From contig NC_090322.1 of assembly GCF_040869045.1 (NCBI RefSeq), positions 170,142,672 through 170,206,671 on the forward strand: a stretch of DNA of 64,000 nt. Direction: 5' to 3'. Shown here in pieces: positions 11,998 to 23,905 of the stretch. Position numbers and translations under genes: made by a program. The notes under the pieces were generated by a model. The model was given only the letters and a program-made list of their open reading frames with translations, was not told the DNA's origin and did not search any database. Each line of letters starts with the position of its first letter. The stretch's first letter is position 1. The DNA comes from Eurosta solidaginis. Taxonomy: Eukaryota; Arthropoda; Insecta; Diptera; Tephritidae.

Positions 11998-12950
11998 GGT
12001 TTTTCAGTACAAGTTCAACTCAGTTTGTCAGTTAAACTACGCTTAACCTTATTCTGCAGTTGTTCAGTCTACTTTAACTGAAGTTTAAGCTGAGCTTAAG
12101 CAGCCGATCTGGCAGAGTTAAACTCTAGTTAACCTATCGGTGATTTGCGCTCGTTCGAAATGGCGTCGAATATACCCAACAAAAATTTGGGCTTGAGTAC
12201 TATTAGAGCTCATGTTGATAACTAGCATACTTCTATCTCAAGAGTTGTTTCGAAACAGTGGCTCAACTCGAGAATCATACCGTACTCAGCAAAAGAGGCA
12301 AGTTTTTATAAAGCAAAAAATGCTATTACTTAAGTTGAAAAAATGATAGTTCCCCACTTGTGGTTATTTAACTGGACTCAAGTGTAAGATACGATTACTA
12401 CAGTATTTTCACGAAAATAAAATATGAATAATTTATTTTTGATTAATTACGCTTCATTACTGCTATCAATCAGTTGTTTATTTCTAACAATAAATAGTTG
12501 TTGGCTTTGGTGGTACCACCTTAGATATTTTTTGTCAACTTCACCGCAACTCGATATCCAATGTAGGATATAAACTGGAGAAACGTGTTAAGTATTCATT
12601 TGAGAACTGTACATTTCTCAAATTCTCTCAAAATAATAATGGATAATAATTTGAAAATGCTAATGACGTTGAAGATCAACTATAAATTTCTCAAAGGTTG
12701 AATAGTGTTTGGAGAATGAAGTTGGATATCAACTTGAGACCTATATGGTTTAAGAATAACTAGATAATGATGTTGGATATCATCTCCGGAACTATTTTGC
12801 TGGAGAAATATCTTTTAAATGTTTGTTGGGTAAACAAAATCCAGCTGTTGTATCTACAAATTATCTAGATAATAAAAAACCAATGCTGCCGTACAAAAAA
12901 ACCTACCTCAAAGGCGACCTTAAACTGTGACTGAAAAACTGCTCAGTAGT
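11998..12950. mobile_element. MITE related to 10147-10315, interrupted by another element
   Basis: The left end CTGGTTTTTCAGTACAAGTT and the inverted right end (ACTGAAAAACTGC near 12930-12950) match the TIR style of the element at 10147. Repeated AGTTTAA and GCTTAAGC motifs occur in both. It is interrupted by the 12173-12831 insertion. Confidence 0.45.
12173..12831. mobile_element. Nested MITE with TACCCAACAAA ends
   Basis: The ends are TACCCAACAAAAATTT and the inverse of TACCCAACAAACATTT. It is non-coding and lies inside the element at 11998-12950. Recurrent GAGAA and TTGAG motifs fill the middle. Confidence 0.6.
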
Positions 12951-13019
12951 TTTACTGGAGTTTGAATTTGACTAGAGTTTAAGCCGACTTAGTTTAAGCT
13001 TAGCTTAAAGGGGACTTTG

Positions 13020-13620
13020 ATTTGACTTTCTCTATGGAAAGGGTTAGAATTGTAATCGAATTCTAACGTCGAGCTCTAATTGGTTTCTAATGTCAATTTT
13101 AAATTGATACGCAATTTAAATCAATTATTTCAAATCAATTAAATTTTCACTGTTTTCTTATTTCAAATAGTTTTAATGGGTTATAAGCTTAAATACTTAA
13201 TATAAATATAATTCAAAGGCTTCTAATAATTCAAACCCAAATTTTCGCTGGCACTTATTTCTTCAGTGGGCAGGTTTTCTTCATAATACCAGTCAAATAG
13301 CATATCAACAGTTTCCTCACTTTCCCTCTTTAACTTTTTTTATTCATTTTTACTTGCTAATTTTAATTGTTATAAATGAAAAGCTGATTTTGCAACTAAA
13401 TTCATTTTTCGCATAACCTGTACAAATATAGAAAACTGCGACAACATCGCATTTGTAGTGTTTCTCAAATCGCTCACTAAATAATCGAATTCTAATGAAC
13501 TTCTCTAACCTGGTTTTATATTAGAGAAGCATTAGAGAACTACATTAGAAATCTAATGTAAAATCACAATGTTTCTCTAACGTTTGAAATTGTGTTTGCT
13601 GGGTATAGTTAAGGAGGAAA
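13020..13620. repeat. Degenerate repeat block with CGAATTCTAA motifs
   Basis: Motifs such as CGAATTCTAACG, TTAGAGAA and ATCTAATG recur in both orientations here and at 11940-11985. They probably are the two sides of an older element into which the 11998-12950 composite inserted. Boundaries cannot be fixed by eye. Confidence 0.35.
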
Positions 13621-13769
13621 CATAATATAGAATTTTTTTGGCCGTTAATGAATGAATATGTTTTTGTTTTAATTTATTTCACTCAATATTTCGAATTCAT
13701 ATTCATTTGCTTTATTTAAAACCGGCCTTGAGCTCATTCAAATTTTAAAATAGTATATTTTCTAAAAGC

Positions 13770-13895
13770 GTAATATTTTTTTGGGGCTGCTGCCAGATGT
13801 TCGTTTAATGAAGCAAGTAGCCCTGTGTGAAAAGGAAAACTCAATTATTTAATTGAACAAAATCGTGAATCTATTAAGTTTCTGTGTGATTTGAC
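13770..13895. repeat. Dispersed repeat, inverse of 3885-4020
   Basis: The reverse complement contains GCTTCATTAAACGAACATCT and CAGCAGCCCCAAAAAA, as at 3885-4020. It is a non-coding fragment. Confidence 0.6.
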
Positions 13896-14054
13896 ACTTT
13901 GGTCTATATAAGGCATGCAACGGAAGTGAGTTTACCGAAACCGAATTGTAAGCTAGAAAAATCTTTTGTCGGAACCGGAATCGGAAGTGTAAGCATGGTA
14001 AACCCTGCGTTACTAGTTTAAAGCGGACGACGAATAAATCAAATCACAAATAAA

Positions 14055-15692
14055 CACCCCTATTCTGCATTTCGACTTGGATTGGAATTTTTTCGATATG
14101 GCAATTTTGGTATTCTGTGTTCCAATCTCTTTCGATCCAACTTCGAATCGTTCGATTTTGTGTATTCTGCATTTCGATCGTAGTTCCGTTTTTCTAAGTT
14201 GCAAATTAGTTGGCGGAAAAATATTTTTTTTTTATTTTTTTATTAATTTATAACAGAATTTTAACAAAAATGTAAGTAAAACTTGTTAAGAAACGTAAAA
14301 GGCTTGATGATGACTGTTTTTTATATGTTTCCAGGTCAAAACCAACGTCGATGTCTCACATTTGGGCGAACTTTTCAAAACCACCTACATATCACAAATA
14401 TGAACCGACTTTAATCATTTTGGTTCAGAAATTTTTGTAATTGAATTCTGAAGAGACTTACATCGCCTGATTTTTAAAATTAATTACAAAATAAAAAAAA
14501 AAAAAAAAAAACAATTTTGCAAAATGTTCTTTAAAAAATTGTTTAAACAAATTAATTTTACAAAACGTATGTCATTATTAGCAAAACCTACTGTCTCTTA
14601 AAGTGTATATCATTCTCTTAAGTATTGAGCAAAAATTGTGTGTCACGAAAATGATACATAAATACGTATTATAATATAAAGTTCTGCAAAGAATAGGCTA
14701 ATTTGCAACAAATTGTTTAATAAACAAATTAATTTGAAGAATCAAGCGATGTGAGTCTCTTCAGAATTCAATTACGAAAATTTATGTGTAAACATTGTTG
14801 CAATCGGTTGATTTTTCGTACCTGTAAGTGGTTTTGAATGAAATTAGTGCTTAATCCCCAATGTGTGTCGAAGTCCTTGGACGTATTTGCCCTGCAAAAG
14901 TATCTAACACATACTTGAAAGCATCCTTATTAAGTCGAAAGTTTTTTTAACCTAAATAAGAAAATAAGTCATTAAACGTTACCACTTTTAAGTTCAATTT
15001 CTTACAATTCGTCACTCATATCAAATGGATTACACAAATCTCGCAATATTTGCCTTTCCATTCTCGCCTGGCAGTTTTCGTATGCGTTGCTTTCCAACTC
15101 CATAAATAATGCCGCGGCTATTGATTCCATTATAATAGACAGCTATAATTTGTGTCTGTTCGTTGGGTCCAGTTATATGCCAAAGCAAGCTGCCGGAGTA
15201 GAGAAAGGTGAAAAGCGAAAACGTAAACAATCCTTGCGGAAAGAATAAGTAAATATTTATAAAGTATTTTAGGCCAGTGTAATGAAATTAGCATCCATAA
15301 AATTCAGAAAATGTCAACTATATTCATGCAGGAATCCGTTTTAATAAAACTTGGTGGCCGCGGCAGGAAATTGGCCAAAAGAACGACAAAAGCACACTTA
15401 CAATTATGAAAGCACTTCATTCAAAAAAATATAACACTGCGGCAATATATTCTATTGCTTTTATTTGTACAAAATGGCTTGGATAATAAAATATAAACGT
15501 TTTTCAGTGTTTTTTACAAATTTTCCTCAATTTATTTTGTTCCAGTTTTCACACATTCCGTACAGACAGCTGACTTCGAAAAATCATTTGCTCTTCGTCT
15601 TCTCATTACGATTCCGTCGTAATGCAGAATACCCAACTTCGACTTAAGCGGAGCGTAGAACGGGAACGTAATCGAAATGCAGAATAGGGGTG
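14055..15692. mobile_element. DNA transposon remnant with 21-bp inverted ends (1.64 kb)
   Basis: The left end CACCCCTATTCTGCATTTCG and the right end CGAAATGCAGAATAGGGGTG are perfect inverts. The subterminal regions repeat TATTCTGCATTTCGA-type motifs on both sides. AAA flanks each end, compatible with a 3-bp target duplication. A minus-strand frame at 15030-15230 (with LLWHITGPNEQTQIIAVYYN) may be a residue of a coding exon, but I cannot assign it. No intact transposase is visible. Confidence 0.75.
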
Positions 15693-16099
15693 AAAATATA
15701 AATGCGATATGATTTGTTTTATATTTATGTATGTGTTTCAATCAGTGCTGCTAATCTTTCAGTGGAAAAATGTAATGAAAAAATCAGCTGAAAACATTTT
15801 CAAATTTGCTAAGCCAAATGAAAAAAAAATTTGGGCAATTCAAGAGTGTAAAATTTTTAGATTTGAGTTGTTTTCATGGTTTCCAATATAAAATTAACTT
15901 AAAGCATAGCACATGCGGCGGATAGGAGACCTTGTGAATTTCTCAATATTTGCAACTGACAAGCCAAGCACAACACTGCGCCGGCTAGGCTCTATATGTT
16001 TTTTTTTTCCATTTCACTTTTCTACTGATCGACTTCCGTTATACGTCCGATTACAATCAACCGGAATCGAAGGTCTGTTACAACCCTAGTCTATATAAA

Positions 16100-18700
16100 A
16101 CAAGTAAGGAAGGTTAAGTTCGGGTGTAACCGAACATTACATACTCAGTTGAGAGCTATGGTGACAACATAAGGGAAAATAACCATGTAGGAAAATGAAC
16201 CGAGGGAAACCCTGGAATGTGTTTGTATGACATGTGTATCAAATGAAAGGCATTAAAGAGTATTTTATGAGGGAGTGCGGCATAGTTCTATAGGTGGACG
16301 CCATTTAGGGATATAGCCATAAAGGTGGATCAGGGTTGACCCTAGAATGCGTTTGTACGATATGGGTATCAAATGAAAGGTATTAATGAGTATTTTAAAA
16401 GGGCGTGGACCTAAGTTCTATAGATGGACGCCTTTTCGAGATATCGCCGTAAAGATGGACCAGGGGTGACTCTAGAATGCGTTTGCACAATATGGGCATC
16501 AAACGAAAGGTGTTAATGAGTATTTTAAAAGGGAGTGGGCCTTAGTTCTATAGGTGGACGCCGTTTCGAGATATCGTCATAAAGGTGGACCAGGGGTGAC
16601 TCTAGAATGCGTTTGTACGATATGGGTATCAAATGAAAGGCGTTAATGAGTATTTTAAAAGGGAGTAATCCTTAGTTCCATAGGTGGACGCCGTTTCGAG
16701 ATATCGCCATAAAGGTGGACCAGGGGTGACCCTAGAATTTGTTTGTACAATATGGGCATCAAACGAATGGTGTTAATGAGTATTTTAAAAGGGAGTGGGC
16801 CTTAGTTCTATAGGTGGTCGCCTTTTCGAAATATCGCCATAAATGTGGACCAGGGGTGACTCTAGAATGCGTTTGTACGATATGGATATCAAATTAAAGG
16901 TATTAATGAGTATTTTAAAAGGGAGAAATCCTTAGTTCCATAGGTGGACGCCGTTTCGAGATATCGCCATAAAGGTGGACAAGGGGTGACCCTAGAATTT
17001 GTTTGTACAATATGGGTATCAAAAGAAAGGTGTTAATGAGTATTTTAAAAGGGAGTAATCCTTAGTTCCATAGGTGGACGCCGTTTCGAGATATCGCCAT
17101 AAAGGTGGACCAGGGGTGACCCTAGAATTTGTTTGTACAATATGGGTATCAAAAGAAAGGTGTTAATGAGTATTTTAAAAGGGTGTGGGGCTTAGTTCTA
17201 TAGGTGGACACCTTTTCGGAATATCGCCACAAAGGTGGACCAGGGGTGACTCTAGAATGTGTTTGTACGATATGGGTATCAAATTAAAGGTATTAATGAG
17301 GGTTTTAAAAGGGAGTGGTGGTTGTTGTATATGTGAAGGCGTTTTCCAGATATCGACCAAAATGTGGACTAGGGTGACCCAGAACATTATCGGTTGGATA
17401 CCGCTAATTTATTTATATATGTAATACCTGGCAAGATTTTAAGGGTGTTTTATTTCGCCCTGCAGAACTTTTTCATTTTCTTCTACTTAATATGGTAGGT
17501 GTCAACCATGTTATAAAGTTTTTTCTAAAGTTATATTTCGCGTCAATAAAACAATCCAATTACCTTACCATGTTTCATCCCTTTTTCGTATTTGATATAG
17601 AATTATGGCATTTTTTTCATTTTTCGCAATTTTCGATATCGAAAAAGTGAGCGTGGTCATAGTCGGATTTCGTTCATTTTTCATACCAAGGTAAAGTGGG
17701 TTCAGATAAGTACGTGAACTGAGTTTAGTAAAGATATATCGATTTTTGCTCAAGTTATCGTGTTAACGGCCATGCGGAAGGACAGACGGACGACTGTGTA
17801 TAAAAACTGGGCGTGGCATCAACCGATTTCGCCCATTTTCACAGAAAACAGTTAACGCCATAAAATCTATGCCCCTACCAAATTTCAAAAGGATTGGTTA
17901 ATTTTTGTTCGATTTATGGCATTAAAAGTATCCTAGACAAATTAAATGAAAAAGGGCGGAGCCACACCCATTTTTAAATTTTCTTTTATTTTTGTATTTT
18001 GTTGCACCATATCATTACTGGAGTTGAATCTTGACATAATTTACTTATATACTGTAAAGATATTAAATTTTTTGTTAAAATATTACTTTAAAAAAATTTT
18101 TTTTTTTAAAGTGGGCGTGGTCCTTCTCCGATTTTGCTAATTTTTATTAAGCGTACATGCAGTAATAAGAGTAACGTTCCTGCCAAATTTCATCATGATA
18201 TCTTCAACGACTGCCAAATTACAGCTTGCAAAAGTTTTAAATTACCTTCTTTAAAAAGTGGGCGGTGCCACGCCCATTGTCAAAATTTTTACTAATTTTA
18301 TATTTTGCGTCATAAGTTCAACTCATCTACCAAGTTTCGTCGCTTTATCGGTCTTTTGTAATGAATTATCGCACTTTTTCGGTTTTTCGAAATTTTCGAT
18401 ATCGAAAAAGTGGGCGTGGTTATAGTCCGATATCGTTCATTTTAAATAGCGATCTGAGATGAGTGCTCAGGAACCTACATACCAAATTTCATCAAGATAC
18501 CCCAAAATTTACTCAAGTTATCGTGTTAACGGACGGACGGACGGACGGACGGACATGGCTCAATCAAATTTTTTTTCGATCCTGATTATTTTGATATATG
18601 GAAGTCTATATCTATCTCGATTCCTTTATATATGTACAACCAACCGTTATCCAATCAAACTTAATATACTCTGTGAGCTCTGCTCAACTGAGTATAAAAA
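16100..18700 (+). mobile_element. Dispersed element with internal 130-bp tandem repeats (~2.6 kb)
   Basis: It starts near ACAAGTAAGGAAGGTTAAGT with TACATACTCAGTTGAGAGCT just inside, and ends with GAGCTCTGCTCAACTGAGTA followed by TAAAAA, so the subterminal CTCAGTTGAG blocks are inverted. After the tandem array come modules with AAAGTGGGCGTGG and a (GGAC)n run at 18530-18555. There is no protein. The structure (subterminal inverts, central tandem units, microsatellite near the 3' end) resembles DINE-1/Helentron-associated elements, but I cannot prove the class. Confidence 0.6.
16191..17370 (+). repeat. 130-bp tandem repeat, nine exact-length units
   Basis: The anchor AAAGGTGGAC-C/T-AGGG recurs at 16321, 16451, 16581, 16711, 16841, 16971, 17101 and 17231, with degenerate versions at 16191 and 17361: every step is exactly 130 bp. 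Units differ by substitutions (for example TCTAGAATGCGTTTG versus CCTAGAATTTGTTTG) but not by length. Alternating variants suggest higher-order duplication of neighbouring units. Confidence 0.95.
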
Positions 18701-19507
18701 CTGCTTTCATGTGAGACCAGTTGTGCATTAACACTTTCGAAGCTTACCCTGGTCTAACCTGGTCCTGGTATCTTCAGAACCTGAAAAACTAGAGTTGCGA
18801 AGAAGATAATTTATTATAATAATATTTATTCTTATATCTAGTGACTATATGTACATACAAATTTAAGTCAAAGTCAAGCCGGAGGAGGTCATACACATAC
18901 ACCGCGACAGAAGAACTTTGATTTTCCGGTACAATTATAAAATGAAAGTTTATTTCACTCACTGCTCCTGTTTTATTTTCTTCAACTTCCTTTTTTACTA
19001 CCTTTTCACCTTCCCTATTTCTCCCACTTGCTTTCTGCCAATCTATCCTGATAATTCCCTTCCTTCCATTATGTCTCCCCTGGTATCACCCCTAACCTCT
19101 CACGACTGTCTCGAACGAATTTTTCTAATGAATATATGTCTGATCCAGTTGCTGACATATGACTCTTAATCTTAACCTAATGTTATTCTTCGTCGTGCTG
19201 TTAGCCTCTTTTTCAACTTTTTCCCAAACCATTACCCTTATTCTTATGTTTACTCTCAGTCTCCCCCTTTCTCTAGATCCCTTTACATTCCCTTCTCCAT
19301 TTTCATTTTTTTTTTCTGTTTCCCTGTCCTAAAGTGAAGATAAATCAAGCTCGGCAATTTTTCACACACTGCATTAGTAAAACAGTAAAAAGGTAAAAAG
19401 CAGTACCAGAAATGTTCCCTCTCTACTTTTAAAATCATGACCGGAATATGAAGGATGTCACATTTTTGTTGTTTACGACTGACTTCACATTTTTTGTTTT
19501 ATTGCAT
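18701..19507. other. No feature recognised
   Basis: Pyrimidine-rich and AT-rich sequence. An open frame around 18918-19169 shows no conserved domain and is probably accidental. Confidence 0.4.
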
Positions 19508-19890
19508 CATGCCCAAGCCAGACCTGTTAAATTTGAATTATCATTAGTAATCAATTAATTAGATGCCTATTTTAATGGCCAATGATTATTTCAATTGTTT
19601 TCCAAAAAAGCAATTACTAATTGATTACCATTAGAAAAAAATCAAAAAAAAAATCACAATTTTTCCGATTATTCAAAAATTTTATTTTTGATTTTTTAAA
19701 ATTTTTTTATTTCTTTTGATTTTTTTGATTATTTTCCGCCTTGTTGAAAGAAAAATTCTTGTTTGTTGCATGCACGTGATAATTTCTACATACAAGTACA
19801 TTTTAGGATGCAATAGTAAATCGTAAGCGCTTATCGAGGCGAATATATACATGCAACATATAGGGCGTATGGTATATGGTAGAGTCCTGC
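19508..19890 (-). repeat. Dispersed repeat, inverse of 42243-42710
   Basis: Blocks with GCCAGACCT, GATGCAATAGTAAATCGTAA and CGAGGCGAATATATACATGC reappear reverse-complemented at 42290-42700. The centre is a long A/T tract of (GATTATTTTT)-like repeats. It is non-coding. Confidence 0.7.
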
Positions 19891-20751
19891 ATGAATGCAT
19901 TCACACGTGAATGTACAATGAGACATTCTGATACTGTCTCAGTATTCATTGTACTTCACGCCAATGAGCTTGTATTGTATGAGTGATGGTATGCAAAGAG
20001 AAGTTGTATGTACCCGCATTTTGTCTGCGTTGTATATGCTCGCATTCATATCATTACCAAAGAAATTCATACATACACATGTCTCATCGAGAAGCACAAT
20101 GAGATAAACGTTGTACAAGTTGTACCAATGAATATACTATGAGTACTAAGTACCTATGTACTTGTTTTCGTTCTAAAATGATGTGTGCATTTATGAAAAG
20201 TTAAATGTTTGCGTTGAAACTATGAAAAACGTAACAAAAAATATGGGTATTTTTAAGTGGCGAATACAAAATTTTTTAATAAGAAATAAAAATACTAAAT
20301 ATCTTTTCTTAAGAGCTAATAAACGTTTACAAATCAGACATGCTGGAGAAATTTGCAATGTTTCCCGCCTTTCATAAAAAAATTTCAAAAATTAACAAAA
20401 CTTCAAAATATATATTGCGCCGTTATCCCTAATCACCATCAACTTTGTATGATGTATGTATAGAATTATTCTAGGCTGCAAGTCATTGATTATTTGGTAA
20501 AACGTTATTTCCCTAAAATGAATATACACCCATACATACATAAAACTATTTTCATTAGACAATGAAAATCCGCGATACAAAACAATGGTAGGCATTCTCA
20601 ATTTATGTGGGGATTTCCCATAACTAACGATCCTGAAACATGTATGTTGTGCACCGCTAATCACCATACATACACTTGTATGATGATAGAAACATGCCTG
20701 CCTGGAGGCCATAGATTATGGCCTTAAAAATGGGTTAGGATATATTTATGT
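19891..20751. other. No feature recognised
   Basis: No supported gene. Repeated ATGAG/CATTCA words and TACATAC microsatellite fragments occur. Confidence 0.4.
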
Positions 20752-21105
20752 ATATGGGGTATTCCACCCCATTTCGACCAATTTTGAACCCGACCCCTTT
20801 AAATTGGCTGAAAGTTTTTCTTCTTTTTCTAGCTTACGAAAGACGTTTTTCAGAAGTTTTTCAAATTTTTTCATCCAACTCAAAAAAAGTTATGCATTTT
20901 TAAAAAAACACCGTTTTTGTTTTCAAAATGCTATAACTTTTTCAAAAATTTACCGTTTTGGATCTTTTTTTTTTTAAATTTTTTTTTTTAAATGTACTTT
21001 TGGGAAAAAATTCCAAAAAATTTTTAAAGTTTTTTTTTTGTAATTTTTCAGTTTTTCGAGATTTTTCGAATTTCGCAGCACACATGTTTAACAAAAAAAT
21101 TATTC

Positions 21106-22254
21106 ATGAACATATTAAAATTTTGCGTGAGGGACAATAGATATTTTAAATACAACGACAAAATTTACGAACAACGATCAGGTATGCCAATGGGATCTCC
21201 AGCCTCCCCAGTGATAGCTGACATTGTTTTAGATGAACTGCTAACAAGATTCGAGATGGAATCAAAAAGCAAACCCCGATTGCTAACCAAATACGTTGAC
21301 GACTTATTTGCCATCGTCAAAACGAGCGAAATGGAAAACATGCTTAAACTACTTAATACATATTACAAATCCATACGATTTACTATGGAAGTGGAGAAAA
21401 ACAACAGACTTCCCTACCTTGACACATTAATAATTAAAAATAATAATAAGTTATACATTGATTGGTATAAAAAACAAACAGCTTCGGGTAGACTTATCAA
21501 TTATAATTCCAAACACGCACCCAACACTATTTTGAACACAGCGAAAAATTTTATAAGAAGGGTTCTTAACATAAGTGATAAGATGTTTCACAACAAAAAC
21601 ATAGCCATAATTAGAAAAACCCTGGAACAAAATTCTTTTCCCAGGTCCCTTATAAACAAACTGATTCACAAACATCACACAGCGAACGCCAATAATAATA
21701 CAACCGAGAAAGGTGATAAAATTTATAAATCAATGACATATATCCCGGGAGTGTCTGAAAGAATCAAGGGTTCAAATTTATATGACAAAGAGAAATATGA
21801 AATCGCGTTTACTTACAACAACACTCTACGACCAATTTATAGTAATTTAAAGGGCAAAATACCAAATCATGAGAAATCCAACGTGGTGTACAAAATTCCA
21901 TGCAACGGCGACGGGTCCCACGTATGCGAACAAGTATATGTAGGGACAACTAAACTTAAACTAAAGACGAGGCTTTCCGCCCACAAATCGAATATTAAAT
22001 TGCGAAATAATAATCCAGAAAACAAGACAGCATTGGCTGCGCATTGCAAAGACACGGGACACTATCCAGATTTTGAAAACGTAACCATTCTGGAACATGA
22101 AAAACATTATAATAAGCGCTTCATTTTAGAAACCTTACACATTTTGAACACCCCTAATGATATAAAAATGAATTTTAAATCAGATGTAGACCATTGTGCA
22201 CAAACCTACAGAAATTTGGTCTTAAAACAACAACATCACGCTGCTGTCAGTTAA
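21106..22254 (+). CDS. Penelope-like element: 5'-truncated RT plus GIY-YIG endonuclease
   Basis: The 382-residue frame begins inside a reverse transcriptase palm: RSGMPMGSPASPVIAD (residues about 24-39), then TKYVDDLFAIV with the YVDD catalytic pair (about 62-72) and LPYLDTLI. A linker follows, then a GIY-YIG type endonuclease (about 260-360): VVYKIPC, VYVGTTKLKLKTRLSAH and the acidic FILETLHI. This RT plus GIY-YIG order identifies a Penelope-like retroelement. The N-terminal RT fingers and the upstream part are missing, so it is a dead 5'-truncated copy, although the remaining frame is open to TAA. It sits within foldback copy B. The first Met is not a genuine start. Confidence 0.9.
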   Translation: MNILKFCVRDNRYFKYNDKIYEQRSGMPMGSPASPVIADIVLDELLTRFEMESKSKPRLLTKYVDDLFAIVKTSEMENMLKLLNTYYKSIRFTMEVEKNNRLPYLDTLIIKNNNKLYIDWYKKQTASGRLINYNSKHAPNTILNTAKNFIRRVLNISDKMFHNKNIAIIRKTLEQNSFPRSLINKLIHKHHTANANNNTTEKGDKIYKSMTYIPGVSERIKGSNLYDKEKYEIAFTYNNTLRPIYSNLKGKIPNHEKSNVVYKIPCNGDGSHVCEQVYVGTTKLKLKTRLSAHKSNIKLRNNNPENKTALAAHCKDTGHYPDFENVTILEHEKHYNKRFILETLHILNTPNDIKMNFKSDVDHCAQTYRNLVLKQQHHAAVS

Positions 22255-22602
22255 GCACACTCACTAAACTTAAGCTGGAACAATAACTCTAGCAATGCTG
22301 AGAGCATAACATACATTAAATACGTACATACATATATATATATATATATATTTTTATTTTTTGTTGACACATTTTTTATTGTATACATATGTTTTTTGTT
22401 TACATTTGCGGTACATGAAATTGTTTATATTCGCGGGAGTTTTTGATTTATCTTTATTTATATTTTTCGCTCTTTTGTTTTTACTAAAATTATGTTGTCA
22501 TAATTTCTGTTCAGTCGATCATACATATCCATATGTGTAAGTCGTATTTTTGCTACGGAAATGTATGTTTAAAAATGTTAATTGTTTTCTTTTCGTAGAT
22601 TC

Positions 22603-22640
22603 TTGATGATGACTTCAGATTGAAGTCGAAATATCGAAAA
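22603..22640 (+). ncRNA. Hammerhead-like motif in the Penelope-like element tail
   Basis: TTGATGA, one T, a perfect 7-bp hairpin (GACTTCA-gat-TGAAGTC) and GAAA form the order CUGAUGA - stem II - GAAA seen in hammerhead ribozymes of Penelope-like elements. The first core base is T instead of the essential C, and I cannot draw a convincing stem III or cleavage site. If it is a ribozyme relic, it is probably inactive. Confidence 0.3.
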
Positions 22641-22932
22641 ATAAATATATTTTGAATACTACTAAAAAAGAACTTTTATTCAATAATCTGGCCTAAAGCT
22701 CAATCAAAATTATCAAATTATAAAAAAATTCAATCAATTCTGTAATCATCCCCACTAATCCCGGAGTGGGCGAGAATTTTTTATTTTTTTTTTATTTAAT
22801 TGAAAAAAAAAAACTAAAATTTTTTTTGTATTTTTTCCGAAAAGTACATTTAAAAACATATTTAAAAAAAAATTATCCCCAACGGTAAATTTTTGAAAAA
22901 GTTATAGCATTTGGGATGGAATACCCCATATA

Positions 22933-23439
22933 TATTCTTGGAAAATATTCAACCATGTCGAAAAAATAATGTATGGTAGGCAAACAAATGTGTTTGGAAT
23001 TTCCCTTGTTAGTAATAAAAATATGGCTCACTATGCAAAACTTAAAATTTTATAGGAAATATCCTAGAAGTAATCATAAGGAAATAAAAAGAAGTTTCAA
23101 TCTAATGCACATGGACATATGTTAATAAGTTTATCTGGGATATAGCAACTTTTGGTCATGATGATGAATGACAACTTAGAGGATCGCTCCAATTGGAAGT
23201 GAAGCTATCAACCTAAGTAGTATTACTCATACATATTCTTTGAGCATATTGTTTTGTCGTAAAACAATACGCACTCCCGTAAGGTATTCGTCGGATACAT
23301 CTATAGACACGATAATTTGTAGGTGGGTATGTATGTATCCATATGCCTAGATAAGCGCACACGATATACCGTTACATCCACCAGTGTACTTGTATGTACA
23401 AAATAATCAGTGCATAGCCATAACGTTATCCAAAATAAT
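22933..23439. other. No feature recognised
   Basis: AT-rich spacer between foldback copies B and C. No coding sequence is supported. Confidence 0.4.
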
Positions 23440-23815
23440 GGATATATTTGGATGATTGCAGAATTGATTGAATTTTTTATGAGAAAAAAAGGGCGAAATT
23501 CGAAAAATCTCGAAAAACTGAAAAATTACAAAAAAAAAACTTTAAAAATTTTTTTGATTTTTTTCCGAAAAGTACATTTAAAAACAAATTAAAAAAAAAA
23601 AGATCCCAAACGGTCAATTTTTGAAAAAGTTATAGCATTTTGAAAACAAAAACGGTGTTTTTTTTAAAATTCATAACTTTTTTTGAGTTGGATGAAAAAA
23701 TTTGAAAAACTTCTGAAAAACGTCTTTCGTAAGCTAGAAAAATAAGAAAAACTTTCAGCCAATTCTAAAGGGGTTGGGTTCAAAATTGGTCGAAATGGGA
23801 TGGAATACGCCATAT
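23440..23815 (+). mobile_element. Foldback element copy C, right half only
   Basis: From GATGATTGCAGAATTGATTG to GGGATGGAATACGCCATATA it follows the centre and right arm of copy A. The left arm is absent. Confidence 0.75.
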
Positions 23816-23905
23816 ACTAGCAGAGCCGGCAGACGTTGCTCTGCCCTAAATTTGGTATATCTGCATACATTTTAATAAACTTTTTCCGTCTAACTATGCC
23901 CTCAC

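Larger units (their letters stand above)
20752..22932 (-). mobile_element. Foldback element copy B, inverted, split by a Penelope-like insertion
   Basis: The left end ATGGGGTATTCCACCCCATT and the block to 21078 match the right arm of copy A in reverse, including CAGTTTTTCGAGATTTTTCG. After the insertion, 22730-22932 resumes with the reversed centre (CCCCACTAATCCCGGAGTGG) and a shortened left arm ending GGGATGGAATACCCCATATA. A deletion removed part of that arm. The interval 21079 to about 22730 is foreign. Confidence 0.7.

Noticed and set aside
16191..17370. CRISPR-like array
   Set aside because: Units are contiguous 130-bp tandem repeats without distinct spacers, in a eukaryotic transposon.
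18459..18731. 90-residue frame with RTDGRTD repeat
   Set aside because: Produced by the (GGAC)n microsatellite in a non-coding element.
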